Assembly (NCBI GenBank): GCA_040389445.1
Contig: JAZJZX010000010.1
Coordinates: forward strand, 62,001-126,000
Length of the DNA stretch: 64,000 bases
Origin: UBA5189 sp040389445
GTDB taxonomy: Bacteria; Chloroflexota; Limnocylindria; Limnocylindrales; CSP1-4
Direction: 5' to 3'
The first letter of the stretch is position 1, and each line of letters begins with the position of its first letter. Positions 1 to 8,243 of the stretch are shown piece after piece. The notes beneath the pieces are model-generated. The model ran no database searches, was not told the DNA's origin, and worked only from the letters and a program-made list of their open reading frames with translations. Position numbers and translations under genes: made by a program.

Positions 1-60
1 CGATCGGGGACACGGCCGCCAGATCGCATCGAGTCCTGCACTCCCCGCAGCGCGCCATCG

Positions 61-88
61 GAGCCGCCCGGCGAAGGCCGGGCGGCTC
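61..88 (+). terminator. Perfect 12-bp hairpin, terminator-like
   Basis: GAGCCGCCCGGC at 61-72 pairs perfectly with 77-88 around a GAAG tetraloop. No T-run follows. It probably ends a gene to the left of the window and separates it from the formate dehydrogenase gene. Confidence 0.7.
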
Positions 89-106
89 AACGTTCCCGGA
101 CGGCGG

Positions 107-112
107 TACACT
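107..112 (+). promoter_or_regulatory. TACACT -10 box of the formate dehydrogenase gene
   Basis: TACACT lies about 78 nt before the TTG start at 190. The same hexamer precedes the NuoEF-fusion gene (5200-5205) and fdhD (9120-9125, minus strand), so the three formate dehydrogenase transcription units may share a promoter type. No clear -35 is visible. Confidence 0.4.
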
Positions 113-189
113 CCGGCGGTCGGCCAGTCGGCCGGTGACGAACGCGCGAAGCCACGGCGACGCGCCAAGAGCACGGAGGCACGGAACCC

Positions 190-2115
190 TTGCCGAAGTC
201 GTATGTTCGCCTGACCCAGCCCCTCGTCCGAGACACGAAGGGCGGCGAGCTCCGTCCCGCGACCTGGGACGAGGCGCTCGATCGGACCGTCGCGGCGTTT
301 CGCGCGATCGGGGCCCACCGGGTCCCCGAGCAACCGGCGCCATTCGGGATCTTCAGCTGCAGCAAGGCGACCAACGAGGTCAACTACGCGGCCCAGAAGT
401 TCTCGCGGGTGGTCCTGGGCAGCAACAACATCGACAGCTGCAACCGCACCTGACACGCCCCGTCTGTCGCCGGTCTGGCGACCGTCTTCGGCGCTGGTGG
501 TGGAACCAGCTCATATCGTGAGGTCGAGGAGACCGATCTGATCATTCTCTGGGGCAGCAACGCCCGAGAGACACATCCGATCTTCTTCCATCACCTGCTG
601 CGCGGCGTCCGGAACGGTGCCCGCCTCTTCACCGTGGACCCGCGGCGGACGAGTTCGGCCGAATGGTCGGATACGTGGCTGGGCCTCGATGTCGGCAGCG
701 ACATCGCGCTGGCGAACGCGGTCGGTCGCGAAATCATCCACGCGGGCCTCGCCAACACCGAGTTCATCGAACGCGCGACCTTCGATTTCGATGCCTACCG
801 CGAGAAGGTCGAGTCCTACACGCTCGAGTACGCCGAGCGGGAGACCGGCGTGCCCGCCGACGCCATCCGCGAGCTCGCCCACGCCTACGGCAAGGCCGAC
901 CGGGCGATGATCTGCTGGACCCTCGGGATCACCGAGCACCACAATGCCGTGGACAACGTCCTGGCACTGATCAGCCTGTCGCTTCTCACCGGACACGTGG
1001 GCCGGTACGGGAGCGGCCTCAACCCGCTGCGCGGCCAGAACAACGTCCAGGGCGGCGGCGACATGGGCGCCCTCCCGGATCGACTGCCGGGGTTCCAGCA
1101 CGTCGAGCAGGCGGCCCTGCGGGCAAGATTCGATGCCGCCTGGGGTGTGAAGGTGCCGGCAAGAAAGGGCCTCCACCTCTCGGAGATGTTCGATGCCATC
1201 GAGCGCGGCGAACTCAAGGCTGCGTACGTGATCGGCGAGAATCCGGTCCAGTCCGAGGCGGATCAGAAACGGACGAAAGAACTGGTGCGGAGCCTCGAGT
1301 TCATGGTCGTCCAGGACCTCTTCCTCACGGCGACCGCGGAGATGGCCGATGTCGTTCTTCCGGCCGCCGCCGCGTGGGCCGAGTCCGAGGGCACCGTCAC
1401 GAATTCGGAGCGTCGGGTCCAGCGAGTCCGCAAGGCCCTCAATCCTCCTGGCGATGCACGCGACGACCTGTGGATCATCTTCGAGCTGGCGCGCCGCATG
1501 GGCCACGACTGGGGAGATGCGTCGGCCGAACGCGTCTGGGACGAGGTGCGGGCGCTGTCACCGGTCCACAAGGGCATGACGTACGCGCGCCTCGAGTCCG
1601 AAGGCGGCCTCCAATGGCCGTGCTGGGACGAGACCCATCCCGGCGAGCAGTTCCTGCACTCCCGGCTCTGGGAAAACCCGGTGCCGGGGAGCCGCGTGCC
1701 GTTCGTGCCGGTGGATCACGACCCGCCGGTGGACAAACTGTCCGACGACTTCCCGATCCGCCTCACGACCGGGCGCCGACTCGACAGCTACAACACGGGA
1801 GTGCAGAGCGGCAGCCTGAAGTCGCCCCTGCGCCGCGGCGAGACGCTGGACATGTCGCCCGAGGATCTCGCGCGGTTCGATCTCGTGGAAGGCGAACGGG
1901 TCCGAGTCGTCTCGCGGCGCGGCCAGGTCGAGGTGCCGGTCCGTGTCGACGATGGCCTGCGTCCCGGGCTCACGTTCATGACCTTCCACTTCCAGGACGA
2001 CGTCGCGGTCAACCTGCTCACCATCGACGCGACGGACCCGAAGTCCGGCACGGCCGAGTTCAAGGCCACGGCGATCCGGATCGAGAAGCTCGGGGCGCCG
2101 GTCCCCACCGGCTGA
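190..2115 (+). CDS. fdhF: Selenocysteine formate dehydrogenase, catalytic subunit lacking its N-terminal Fe-S domain
   Basis: Molybdopterin oxidoreductase that oxidises formate at a bis-MGD Mo/W centre. The TTG start has GGAGG at 175-179, 10 nt upstream. Codon 88 is an in-frame TGA (451-453) and the frame then stays open to 2115, giving 641 residues. The local sequence NRT-U-HAPSVAG matches ARV-U-HGPSVAG of E. coli FdhF (Sec140, His141). Arg281 in RGQNNVQG lies 193 residues after the Sec, the same spacing as Sec140 to Arg333 in E. coli. The protein begins at the region usually following the Fe4S4 domain (RLTQPLVRD) and has no CxxCxxxC cluster motif; that domain is found at the end of the 7133-8206 product. 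A nonsense mutation is the alternative, but the context argues strongly for Sec. Confidence 0.93.
451..482 (+). promoter_or_regulatory. UGA selenocysteine codon and bacterial SECIS hairpin
   Basis: The UGA codon (451-453) is followed after 12 nt by a perfect stem, GTCGCC (466-471) with GGCGAC (477-482), closing the loop GGTCT (472-476). E. coli fdhF has its SelB-binding hairpin about 11 nt after UGA with the same GGUC in the apical loop. Placement, stem and loop all fit a bacterial SECIS element lying within the coding sequence. Confidence 0.88.
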
Positions 2116-2136
2116 CGCGCCGAGCGGGCGTCTCGT

Positions 2137-2529
2137 TCAGGCCGGCCGAATGACCGGCAGGCCGAGGGCCCGGGCGGCGTCTGCGAGGCGGTCGTCGTAG
2201 GTGACGAAGGCGTCGAGTTCCGGCACCATGGCCGCCGCTGAGGCCAGATGGATTGCGTCGAGCGTCTTGAGCGTCGCGGGTCCAATGGCGCTGGCCGTAC
2301 GAGCTACAGCCACATCGAACTCGATCGTCTCGACCGACCTCAGGATCACCTCCAGGTGCGCGGGGTCGTGGGCCTGTCGGGCCACGGCCCGCCGCGTCTC
2401 GACGACGCCTAGGCGACTCGTCACCACCCGCTCACTCTCGATATACCAGCGACGCATCTCGAGCGAACCGGCCTCCTCAAGGATCAGCTTCGCCAGAGCT
2501 GACGCGTCGACATAGGCGAGGGCGGTCAT
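2137..2529 (-). CDS. vapC: VapC-type PIN-domain toxin
   Basis: A 130-residue PIN-domain RNase, the toxin of a type II toxin-antitoxin pair. The acidic residues expected for Mg2+ binding are visible: Asp8 in YVDASAL, Glu44 in VVETRR, Asp91 in TLDAIHLA and Asp112/113 in TYDDRL. The ATG at 2529 overlaps the antitoxin stop by 4 nt (ATGA), so translation is coupled. The reading frame stays open upstream through the antitoxin gene, but the PIN domain starts here. It converges on the formate dehydrogenase gene, ending 21 nt after it. Confidence 0.85.
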   Translation of the reverse strand: MTALAYVDASALAKLILEEAGSLEMRRWYIESERVVTSRLGVVETRRAVARQAHDPAHLEVILRSVETIEFDVAVARTASAIGPATLKTLDAIHLASAAAMVPELDAFVTYDDRLADAARALGLPVIRPA

Positions 2530-2837
2530 CGCTCCTCCTCGTCCCGCATCTCGAGGATGATCTCCGACAGCGGCCTGCCGCCCGGAATTCGCGGCGGCGG
2601 CGGGATGAGTCGGTGGTCGAACGTCGCCGGGGTCACCCGGCCGTCGGCGATCATCTGGTCCAGGATCGACAGCCTGGCTGGCGGGTTCGGCGTGAGTCGC
2701 GCGACCGGCTGGCCGTGCTCCGTGACCTCGAGGGTCTCGCCCGCCTTCACGCGGTCCAGGTAGATGGACAGGTTCTGGCGCAATTCGCGCACTCCGACTC
2801 GCGCGGGTCCCGACCCCTCTTCGCTCATGTAGCACAT
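2526..2837 (-). CDS. vapB: Phd/YefM-type antitoxin paired with VapC
   Basis: A 103-residue antitoxin. The N-terminal half (GVRELRQNLSIYLDRVKAGE ... VTEHGQPVARL) has the Phd/YefM DNA-binding fold pattern, and the C-terminal half is the expected toxin-neutralising tail. It overlaps vapC by 4 nt. A TAATGT -10-like box (2844-2849) lies 6 nt before the ATG at 2837, suggesting a leaderless transcript; a second ATG at 2828 is possible. A direct repeat over the start probably serves autoregulation. Confidence 0.83.
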   Translation of the reverse strand: MCYMSEEGSGPARVGVRELRQNLSIYLDRVKAGETLEVTEHGQPVARLTPNPPARLSILDQMIADGRVTPATFDHRLIPPPPRIPGGRPLSEIILEMRDEEER

Positions 2838-2849
2838 GGTAGCACATTA
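2829..2849 (-). promoter_or_regulatory. Direct-repeat operator and -10 box of vapBC
   Basis: GTAGCACAT occurs at 2829-2837 and again at 2839-2847, a 10-bp (one helical turn) spacing, overlapping the TAATGT box and the start codon. The position suits autorepression by the VapBC complex. The repeat is seen; its function is inferred. Confidence 0.5.
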
Positions 2850-2874
2850 CCCAACGGCAGAGCGTTCCGCCGCC

Positions 2875-2910
2875 GGATGGAACCGCGGAGCCGGATGGAA
2901 CCGCGGAGCC
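2875..2910. repeat. Two tandem copies of an 18-bp unit
   Basis: GGATGGAACCGCGGAGCC occurs exactly twice (2875-2892, 2893-2910) in the spacer upstream of the membrane-protein gene. The rest of 2850-3160 shows no gene I can support. Confidence 0.85.
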
Positions 2911-3160
2911 TTGCGCCGGGTAGGTACGATGGTCGCCGCGTCCAGGGAGGAAGCCGGATTGACCATCGATGCGCTCACGGCGGGGGTGACCCGCGACCCA
3001 GTCCGCAGCGGAGATGACACCTGCTGCGTACGGGAGGGTTCTCGCCGGACTCCGGGTATCCGGCTGGTCGACCGTCGTCATCCGCACCCTGGATCGGCGC
3101 TCCTGCCGATGGCCTGGTTTCTCAACCAGGGCGACCTCGCCAGATCCCTCGGAGCTTGAC

Positions 3161-4252
3161 GTGGATACATCGACGTCCCTCGAGGACGGGGGGCCGACGG
3201 CGGCCAGGGCGCCGGCAGATCGGGGCAGCAAGCCGAGGCCGTCCTATGGGCCGAGCTGGGTCAATGTTCTGGCCAGCTGGATGGAGGGCCTTCCAGGGCC
3301 GACGTGGGTGTCCTATGGCGCCGGGATCGCCGTGGGCGTTCTCGCGTCATCGCAGCAGGTGGGCGGGAACGGAACTCCCGCACAGCAGCTGCTCGGAGTC
3401 GCCTACTACGGGGCCCTGCCGTTCGCGACGCTGGCGCTCATTCATCGCCTTGATGGTCTCGCGAGTCGCGCCCTCTCCGCTATACGCCCCATGCTGCAGA
3501 CGGACGACGACGAGTTCACCGCCATGCGTCGAGAGCTCACGATTGCCCCGGCGCGCCCGGCCTGGATCCTCTTGGTGGCTGCCTTCGTGATGACGATCGC
3601 GAGCTTCATCATTGATCCGGTCGGATCCCAGATCACTGGCTATGCGCCGCTGGCACTTGCTCTCCGGACGCTCTGGGAAGGCCTCATCACGGCGATATTT
3701 CTGATCCTGATTTACCACACGATCCGCCAGCTTCGACTGATCAGCTCAACGATTGACCGCGTGGCCACGATCGACCTGTTTGACCAGGCGCCGCTCTACG
3801 CCATGTCACGGCTCACGTCCACCACCGCCATCGGCCTGATCCTGCTGCTCCTGCCCAGCCTGTTCCTGCTTCCGACTGCGGCCGACGTCTCGTACGTGAT
3901 CATCAGCATCGGCTGGTACTCGCTTGCCGTCCTCATCGCCGGTGCGGCGTTCATCCTGCCGCTTCGCGGCGTCCACGACCGCCTCGTCCGCGCCAAGCGC
4001 GACCTCCAGGGCGAGGTCGGGCGGCGTTTGAGTGCCACCCTCGTCCAGATCCACGATGGCGTCGATGCCCGGGACGCTTCGGCGATGGATGCGGCACATC
4101 GCGCGCTCTCGACGCTCATTGCCGAACGCGACCTGGTCAACCGCATCCCGACCTGGCCGTGGAGCACCGGGGCGCTCACCGGGTTCCTGTCTGCCGTCCT
4201 TCTGCCGATCGCGCTGTTCATCGCCCAGCGGGCGCTCGGCCAGTTCATCTGA
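3161..4252 (+). CDS. Polytopic membrane protein of unknown function
   Basis: A 363-residue protein, read from GTG 3161 with GGAG 6 nt upstream. An in-frame ATG 147 nt earlier would add an Arg/Ser-rich stretch that does not look coding. A soluble N-terminal tail of about 45 residues is followed by five or six hydrophobic segments (for example WILLVAAFVMTIASFII and TAIGLILLLLPSLFLL), a charged region of about 55 residues (RLVRAKRDLQGEVGRRL) and a C-terminal membrane anchor. I do not recognise the family. It stands alone between vapBC and the GYD gene. Confidence 0.75.
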   Translation: MDTSTSLEDGGPTAARAPADRGSKPRPSYGPSWVNVLASWMEGLPGPTWVSYGAGIAVGVLASSQQVGGNGTPAQQLLGVAYYGALPFATLALIHRLDGLASRALSAIRPMLQTDDDEFTAMRRELTIAPARPAWILLVAAFVMTIASFIIDPVGSQITGYAPLALALRTLWEGLITAIFLILIYHTIRQLRLISSTIDRVATIDLFDQAPLYAMSRLTSTTAIGLILLLLPSLFLLPTAADVSYVIISIGWYSLAVLIAGAAFILPLRGVHDRLVRAKRDLQGEVGRRLSATLVQIHDGVDARDASAMDAAHRALSTLIAERDLVNRIPTWPWSTGALTGFLSAVLLPIALFIAQRALGQFI

Positions 4253-4341
4253 GGCATTGACGGGCCCGGAATCGAGGCCCACGATGGCCCTTCGCTGCGA
4301 CGGCCGCGCCACGGCCGGTTGTGATCGAGGAGGACCACGAG

Positions 4342-4662
4342 TTGGCGCACTATCTCTTTCGGGCCCACTATTCCCAGGCGGGCATCCAGGGCGTTCTCAA
4401 GGAGGGCGCGGCGAGCCGGATGAAGGCCGTTGCCGATCTCACGGCGAGCGTCGGCGGCCACCTCGAGGCAGCGTACTGGGCCTTCGGGGACGACGACTTC
4501 ATCTGCATCGCCGAGCTGCCCAACAACGCGGCGGCCGCAGCGGTCGCCACGAGAGTCTCCGCGAGCGGCATGGGCGGCATCACGACCACGGTCCTGCTCA
4601 CCGCAGCCGAGGTGGACGAGGCTCGCGGCATCGGCGTGACCTACCGACCGCCGGGCGCCTGA
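4342..4662 (+). CDS. GYD-domain protein
   Basis: A 106-residue member of the GYD family, small dimeric alpha/beta-barrel-like proteins of unknown role. The TTG start at 4342 gives MAHYLFRAHYSQAG, the usual beginning of the family, with GAGGAGG at 4327-4333; the GTG at 4321 would add seven unlikely residues. Family hallmarks are KEGAASRMKAV, GGHLEAAYWAFGDDDF and LLTAAEVDEA. Confidence 0.82.
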   Translation: MAHYLFRAHYSQAGIQGVLKEGAASRMKAVADLTASVGGHLEAAYWAFGDDDFICIAELPNNAAAAAVATRVSASGMGGITTTVLLTAAEVDEARGIGVTYRPPGA

Positions 4663-4719
4663 ACGGCCAGCCCGAACAGCCGGGCACGGCGCTCCAGCCC
4701 AAGGATCGCGAATCGCGCG

Positions 4720-4725
4720 TACCCT
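4720..4725 (+). promoter_or_regulatory. Candidate -10 box of the cold-shock gene
   Basis: TACCCT lies about 100 nt before the GTG at 4827. The resulting leader of about 95 nt matches the long 5' untranslated regions common on csp mRNAs. Confidence 0.35.
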
Positions 4726-4826
4726 AGGCTCGTTGTCGCAATGTGCGGCGATGCTCCGCGTGGTCGACCTGCTTCTCGAACAGGCCGTGCGCCTGCAGAC
4801 CAGTTCGGGAAGACAAAGGGGTCAAT

Positions 4827-5030
4827 GTGACCGCAGGAACAGTCAAGAAGGTCATTGCCGACCGAGGGTTTGGCTTCATCGCCGCCGAGGACGGGAAGGA
4901 GTACTTCTTCCATCGTGATGCCCTCCAGGCACCGCTCAACTTCGATCGCCTCAACGGCGGCGAGGCGGTGACCTTTGAAGTGCAGGCGAGCCCCAAGGGC
5001 CCGCGTGCGACGAACGTACAGGCCGGCTAG
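4827..5030 (+). CDS. csp: Cold-shock domain protein
   Basis: A 67-residue OB-fold nucleic-acid chaperone. The RNP1 motif (DRGFGFIAAEDG) and RNP2 motif (EYFFHRDAL) are intact and the length equals that of CspA. The GTG start at 4827 has AAAGGGG 5 nt upstream. Single-gene unit. Confidence 0.9.
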   Translation: MTAGTVKKVIADRGFGFIAAEDGKEYFFHRDALQAPLNFDRLNGGEAVTFEVQASPKGPRATNVQAG

Positions 5031-5104
5031 TCAGGCGTCATTCGCCAGGCTTCCAGCCGCGTCGGCCCTCGGTTCGTCCGGGGGCCGTTCGATTCCCGGG
5101 TGGC

Positions 5105-5163
5105 CGGGCGCAGCCCGCAATCCGCGCCGGGCGCAGCCCGCAATCCGCGCCGGGCGCAGCCCG
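5105..5163. repeat. 2.6 tandem copies of a 23-bp unit
   Basis: Copies lie at 5105-5127, 5128-5150 and a partial one at 5151-5163, just upstream of the NuoEF-fusion promoter. Each carries GGGCGCAGCCC, a short inverted repeat. Confidence 0.85.
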
Positions 5164-5196
5164 CCACCCGCCACCGGCGCACCACGCCGCACCCGA

Positions 5197-5208
5197 GGCT
5201 ACACTCGG
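5197..5208 (+). promoter_or_regulatory. Promoter element GGCTACACTCGG of the NuoEF-fusion gene
   Basis: This 12-mer contains TACACT (5200-5205) 8 nt before the ATG at 5214, as expected for a leaderless transcript. The identical 12-mer lies before fdhD on the minus strand. Confidence 0.5.
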
Positions 5209-5213
5209 CAGCA

Positions 5214-7136
5214 ATGGACCTCCACGTCGTCGGACCCCTCGCATCACCCGTCGAGCGGGCCGCCGTCGATGCGGTGCTCGGTCCGGCAGGTTCGGGATGG
5301 TCCGGTGGGCGCCGCGACACGAAGCTCGATGGACATGTCGCTCGCGGTGGCCATGAGGCTCGCGGACGTCGAGACCTCCTGCTCCCGGCCCTCCATGCGC
5401 TCCAGGACCGCGTCGGACAGATCACGCAGCCCGGGCTGAACTACGTCTGCAAGCGCTTGTCGGTCCCTCCAGCAGAGGCCTACGGCGTGGCCACCTTCTA
5501 TGCCCTGTTCACGACAAGGCCGCGAGCGTCCGCCGTCGCGCATGTCTGCGACGACATCGCCTGCCGACTCGCGGGCGCCGATGCCGTCTGCGATGACCTT
5601 GAGCGAGCGCTCGGTCCGGTCGGGACACCGGCACGCGACGGGACCCTCACCTGGCTCCGCAGCCCGTGCCTCGGCCGCTGCGAACTGGCGCCGGCGGCAC
5701 TCCTCACCGTGGCCGGCGAGACACCGCTGCGAAGAGAGCTCGGGCCGGTGGACGCCGTCGGAATTCTCGGCGCGCTGGAAGCCGGGCTCAGCGGCGGCCG
5801 GAACACGACGCTCGGCGACGGCCGGGACGTCGTTGGATCGCCGGCGGGCGCCGACAACGCGACAGCCTCGGTGCCCCAGGCCGGCGATCCCGAACTTCGA
5901 CTTCTCGCCCGCATCGGGACGACCGACCCGACATCGCTGGACGACTACCGCGCCCACGGTGGGTACCTGGCGCTCGCAAACGCCATCGCCATTGGGACGG
6001 AGGCGACGATCCGTGAAGTCAGCGACGCGAAGCTCGTCGGCCGCGGCGGGGCGGCCTTCCCGACCGGCCGCAAATGGGCGGCGGTTGCGGCACAGGCCGC
6101 TCAGCCGCACTACGTCGTGTGCAACGCCGATGAATCGGAGCCCGGTACGTTCAAGGACCGGGTCCTCCTGGAATCGGATCCGTTCGCGGTGATCGAGGCG
6201 ATGACGATCGAGGGCTTCGCGACCGGCGCCTCGCGCGGCTATCTCTACCTCCGCGGTGAGTATCCGCTCGCGGAATCCCGGCTGGTCGGGGCGATCGGGG
6301 CGGCTCGCGCCGCCGGCCTGCTGGGCAACGACGTCGCCGGTTCCGGCTGGGCCTTCGACATCGAACTGCGGCGCGGTGCCGGGGCCTATATCTGCGGTGA
6401 GGAGACCGCCCTGTTCGAGTCGATCGAGGGCAAGCGCGGCGAGCCGCGCAACAAGCCGCCGTTCCCCGTGGAGGTCGGCCTGTTCGGCAAGCCCACGGCG
6501 GTCAACAACGTCGAGACGCTGGTCAACGTCCTGCTGATCCTCGGCATGGGCGACGGCCGCGGGGGTGGAGCGCGCTACGCCACCCTCGGGACGGAGGGTT
6601 CCACCGGGCCGAAACTGTTCTGCCTGTCGGGGCACGTGGCGCGGCCGGGTGTCTACGAGGTGCCGTTCGGGACGACACTCCGCGCGCTCCTCGAGCTCGG
6701 CGGCGGCGTTCCCGGTGGCCGGGCGATCCGGGCCATCCTCCTCGGTGGGGCCGCCGGCGTCTTCGTGGGTCCCGAGGCCCTCGATGTGCCGCTGACCTTC
6801 GAGGGCACGCGGGCCATCGGCGCGACGCTCGGCTCCGGGGTCGTCATGGTCTTCGATGAAACCGCCGACATGGTCGGAACGCTACGTCGGATTGCCGCGT
6901 TCTTCCGCGACGAGTCGTGCGGACAGTGCGTGCCGTGTCGGGTCGGGACGGTGCGCCAGGAAGAGTTGCTCGCGCGTCTCGCGGACGGAGCCGGCGGCCG
7001 CACGCGGGAGCAGGAACTGGTTCTGCTCGCCGAGGTGGGTCGGGCCATGCGCGATGCCAGCATCTGTGGCCTCGGGCAAACGGCGAGCTCGGCAATCGAA
7101 TCGGCCTTCCGACAACCGGAGCTGGTGGGGCTGTGA
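5214..7136 (+). CDS. NuoE-NuoF fusion, NAD(H)-oxidising subunit of the formate dehydrogenase
   Basis: A 640-residue flavoprotein that passes electrons between the Fe-S chain and NAD+. Residues 1-160 form a NuoE-like thioredoxin-fold [2Fe-2S] domain with Cys112, 117, 152 and 156. The rest is NuoF-like, with the FMN/NAD site (GRGGAAFPTGRKW, ADESEPGTFKDR, GAGAYICGEETAL) and a [4Fe-4S] site at Cys569, 572, 575 and 618. Fused E-F subunits occur in HoxF-type hydrogenase and some formate dehydrogenase modules; no hydrogenase gene is nearby and the next gene is formate dehydrogenase-like. The frame is open further upstream through the 23-bp repeats, but ATG 5214 sits correctly behind TACACT. It overlaps the next gene by 4 nt. 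Confidence 0.9.
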   Translation: MDLHVVGPLASPVERAAVDAVLGPAGSGWSGGRRDTKLDGHVARGGHEARGRRDLLLPALHALQDRVGQITQPGLNYVCKRLSVPPAEAYGVATFYALFTTRPRASAVAHVCDDIACRLAGADAVCDDLERALGPVGTPARDGTLTWLRSPCLGRCELAPAALLTVAGETPLRRELGPVDAVGILGALEAGLSGGRNTTLGDGRDVVGSPAGADNATASVPQAGDPELRLLARIGTTDPTSLDDYRAHGGYLALANAIAIGTEATIREVSDAKLVGRGGAAFPTGRKWAAVAAQAAQPHYVVCNADESEPGTFKDRVLLESDPFAVIEAMTIEGFATGASRGYLYLRGEYPLAESRLVGAIGAARAAGLLGNDVAGSGWAFDIELRRGAGAYICGEETALFESIEGKRGEPRNKPPFPVEVGLFGKPTAVNNVETLVNVLLILGMGDGRGGGARYATLGTEGSTGPKLFCLSGHVARPGVYEVPFGTTLRALLELGGGVPGGRAIRAILLGGAAGVFVGPEALDVPLTFEGTRAIGATLGSGVVMVFDETADMVGTLRRIAAFFRDESCGQCVPCRVGTVRQEELLARLADGAGGRTREQELVLLAEVGRAMRDASICGLGQTASSAIESAFRQPELVGL

Positions 7137-8206
7137 CCGCAGAGCATCGGCCCGGGGAAGGGCCGCACCGCACCCCGGCGCCGCCGATGCCTCCGGCCAT
7201 CGAGGCGATCTTTACGACCCCGCCGGCGCGCGCCTCGCGGACCCCGGAGGCGCCACCAGTCGAGGCACCGGCGCCCGTCACCATCACGATCGACGGCGTC
7301 GAGGTCGCCGTTCCCGCGGGGGTGACCATCCTCGACGCCGCCCGGGCCCAGGGACTCGACCTGCCGACCCTCTGCTATCTGGAAAACCTCGCCCCGGTCA
7401 ATGTCTGCCGAATCTGTGTGGTCGAGGTCACGGGGTCGCGGGTGCTCGTTCCGGCCTGCTCACGCAAGGTCGAGCCCGGCATGGAGATCCAGACGGAATC
7501 CGAGCGCGTCCGCCACTCGCGGAAACTCGTCCTCGAGTTCCTCGGCTCGTCGGTGGACCTGTCCCTCGCTGGCGAGCGTGAGCCGGACGGTGACCTCGCG
7601 CGCTGGGCGGAGCGCTACGGGGCGGACGCGTCGCGGTTCGGGCCGCCGTCGGAACCTGCGGCCGCCGGAGTTCGTGATGCGCACGAACCCGGACATCACC
7701 ACGCCCCGGAGGGTGCGGAGGCGACGCACGCGACCACCGTCGCCCAACCGGTCAAGGTGGACAACGAGCTGTACGTTCGCGATTACTCGAAGTGCATCCT
7801 CTGCTACAAGTGCGTGGAGGCGTGCGGGGAGGACGCCCAGAACACGTTCGCCATCGCCGTCGCGGGGCGAGGTTTCGATGCCCGGATCTCCACCGAGTGG
7901 GCGACCCCGCTCCCCGACTCGGCCTGCGTCTACTGCGGCAACTGCATCGGGGTCTGTCCGACGGGCGCGCTCATGTTCAAGTCCGAGCACGACATGCGCG
8001 CCGGAGGCATCTGGGACGAGTCGGCCCAGACCATCACCGAAACGATCTGCCCGTACTGTGGTGTCGGTTGCGTCCTCGATCTCACCGTCCAGGACAACAC
8101 CATCGTCAAGGTGACCTCGCCGATGGACTCGTCGGTCACCGAGGGCCATCTCTGCATCAAGGGCCGCTTCGGCTTCGAATTCACGAACGAGCGGCGCAGG
8201 GGGTAG
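7133..8206 (+). CDS. Iron-sulfur subunit carrying the displaced Fe4S4 domain of the formate dehydrogenase
   Basis: A 357-residue electron-transfer subunit. In order: a Pro-rich tail (1-48); a [2Fe-2S] ferredoxin domain with Cys81, 92, 95 and 109; a linker with no His-Cys3 cluster motif; two [4Fe-4S] sites (Cys221/224/227/231 and 265/268/271/275); and the molybdopterin-oxidoreductase Fe4S4 domain (CPYCGVGC, Cys306/309/313/341, then Lys343). Lys343 matches Lys44 of E. coli FdhF, which lies between its cluster and the pterin. The protein stops at TNERRRG, where the catalytic domain would normally continue; that domain is the 190-2115 product. The GTG start overlaps the preceding stop (GTGA). Confidence 0.9.
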   Translation: MTAEHRPGEGPHRTPAPPMPPAIEAIFTTPPARASRTPEAPPVEAPAPVTITIDGVEVAVPAGVTILDAARAQGLDLPTLCYLENLAPVNVCRICVVEVTGSRVLVPACSRKVEPGMEIQTESERVRHSRKLVLEFLGSSVDLSLAGEREPDGDLARWAERYGADASRFGPPSEPAAAGVRDAHEPGHHHAPEGAEATHATTVAQPVKVDNELYVRDYSKCILCYKCVEACGEDAQNTFAIAVAGRGFDARISTEWATPLPDSACVYCGNCIGVCPTGALMFKSEHDMRAGGIWDESAQTITETICPYCGVGCVLDLTVQDNTIVKVTSPMDSSVTEGHLCIKGRFGFEFTNERRRG

Positions 8207-8243
8207 AAAGGGCGGACGGACCCTGCGTCGCGTGGAGAGCCCG

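Noticed and set aside
451..453. TGA as a nonsense mutation making the formate dehydrogenase a pseudogene
   Set aside because: The codon is at the exact Sec position, the frame is open for 554 codons afterwards, and a SECIS-like hairpin follows.
2530..3231. Long upstream extension of the vapC frame
   Set aside because: It runs across vapB in a different frame and encodes Arg/Pro-rich sequence; the PIN domain starts at 2529.
5060..5110. tRNA-like T-arm (GTTCGATTC)
   Set aside because: The flanking bases do not form a 5-bp T-stem, and no acceptor, D or anticodon arm could be laid out.
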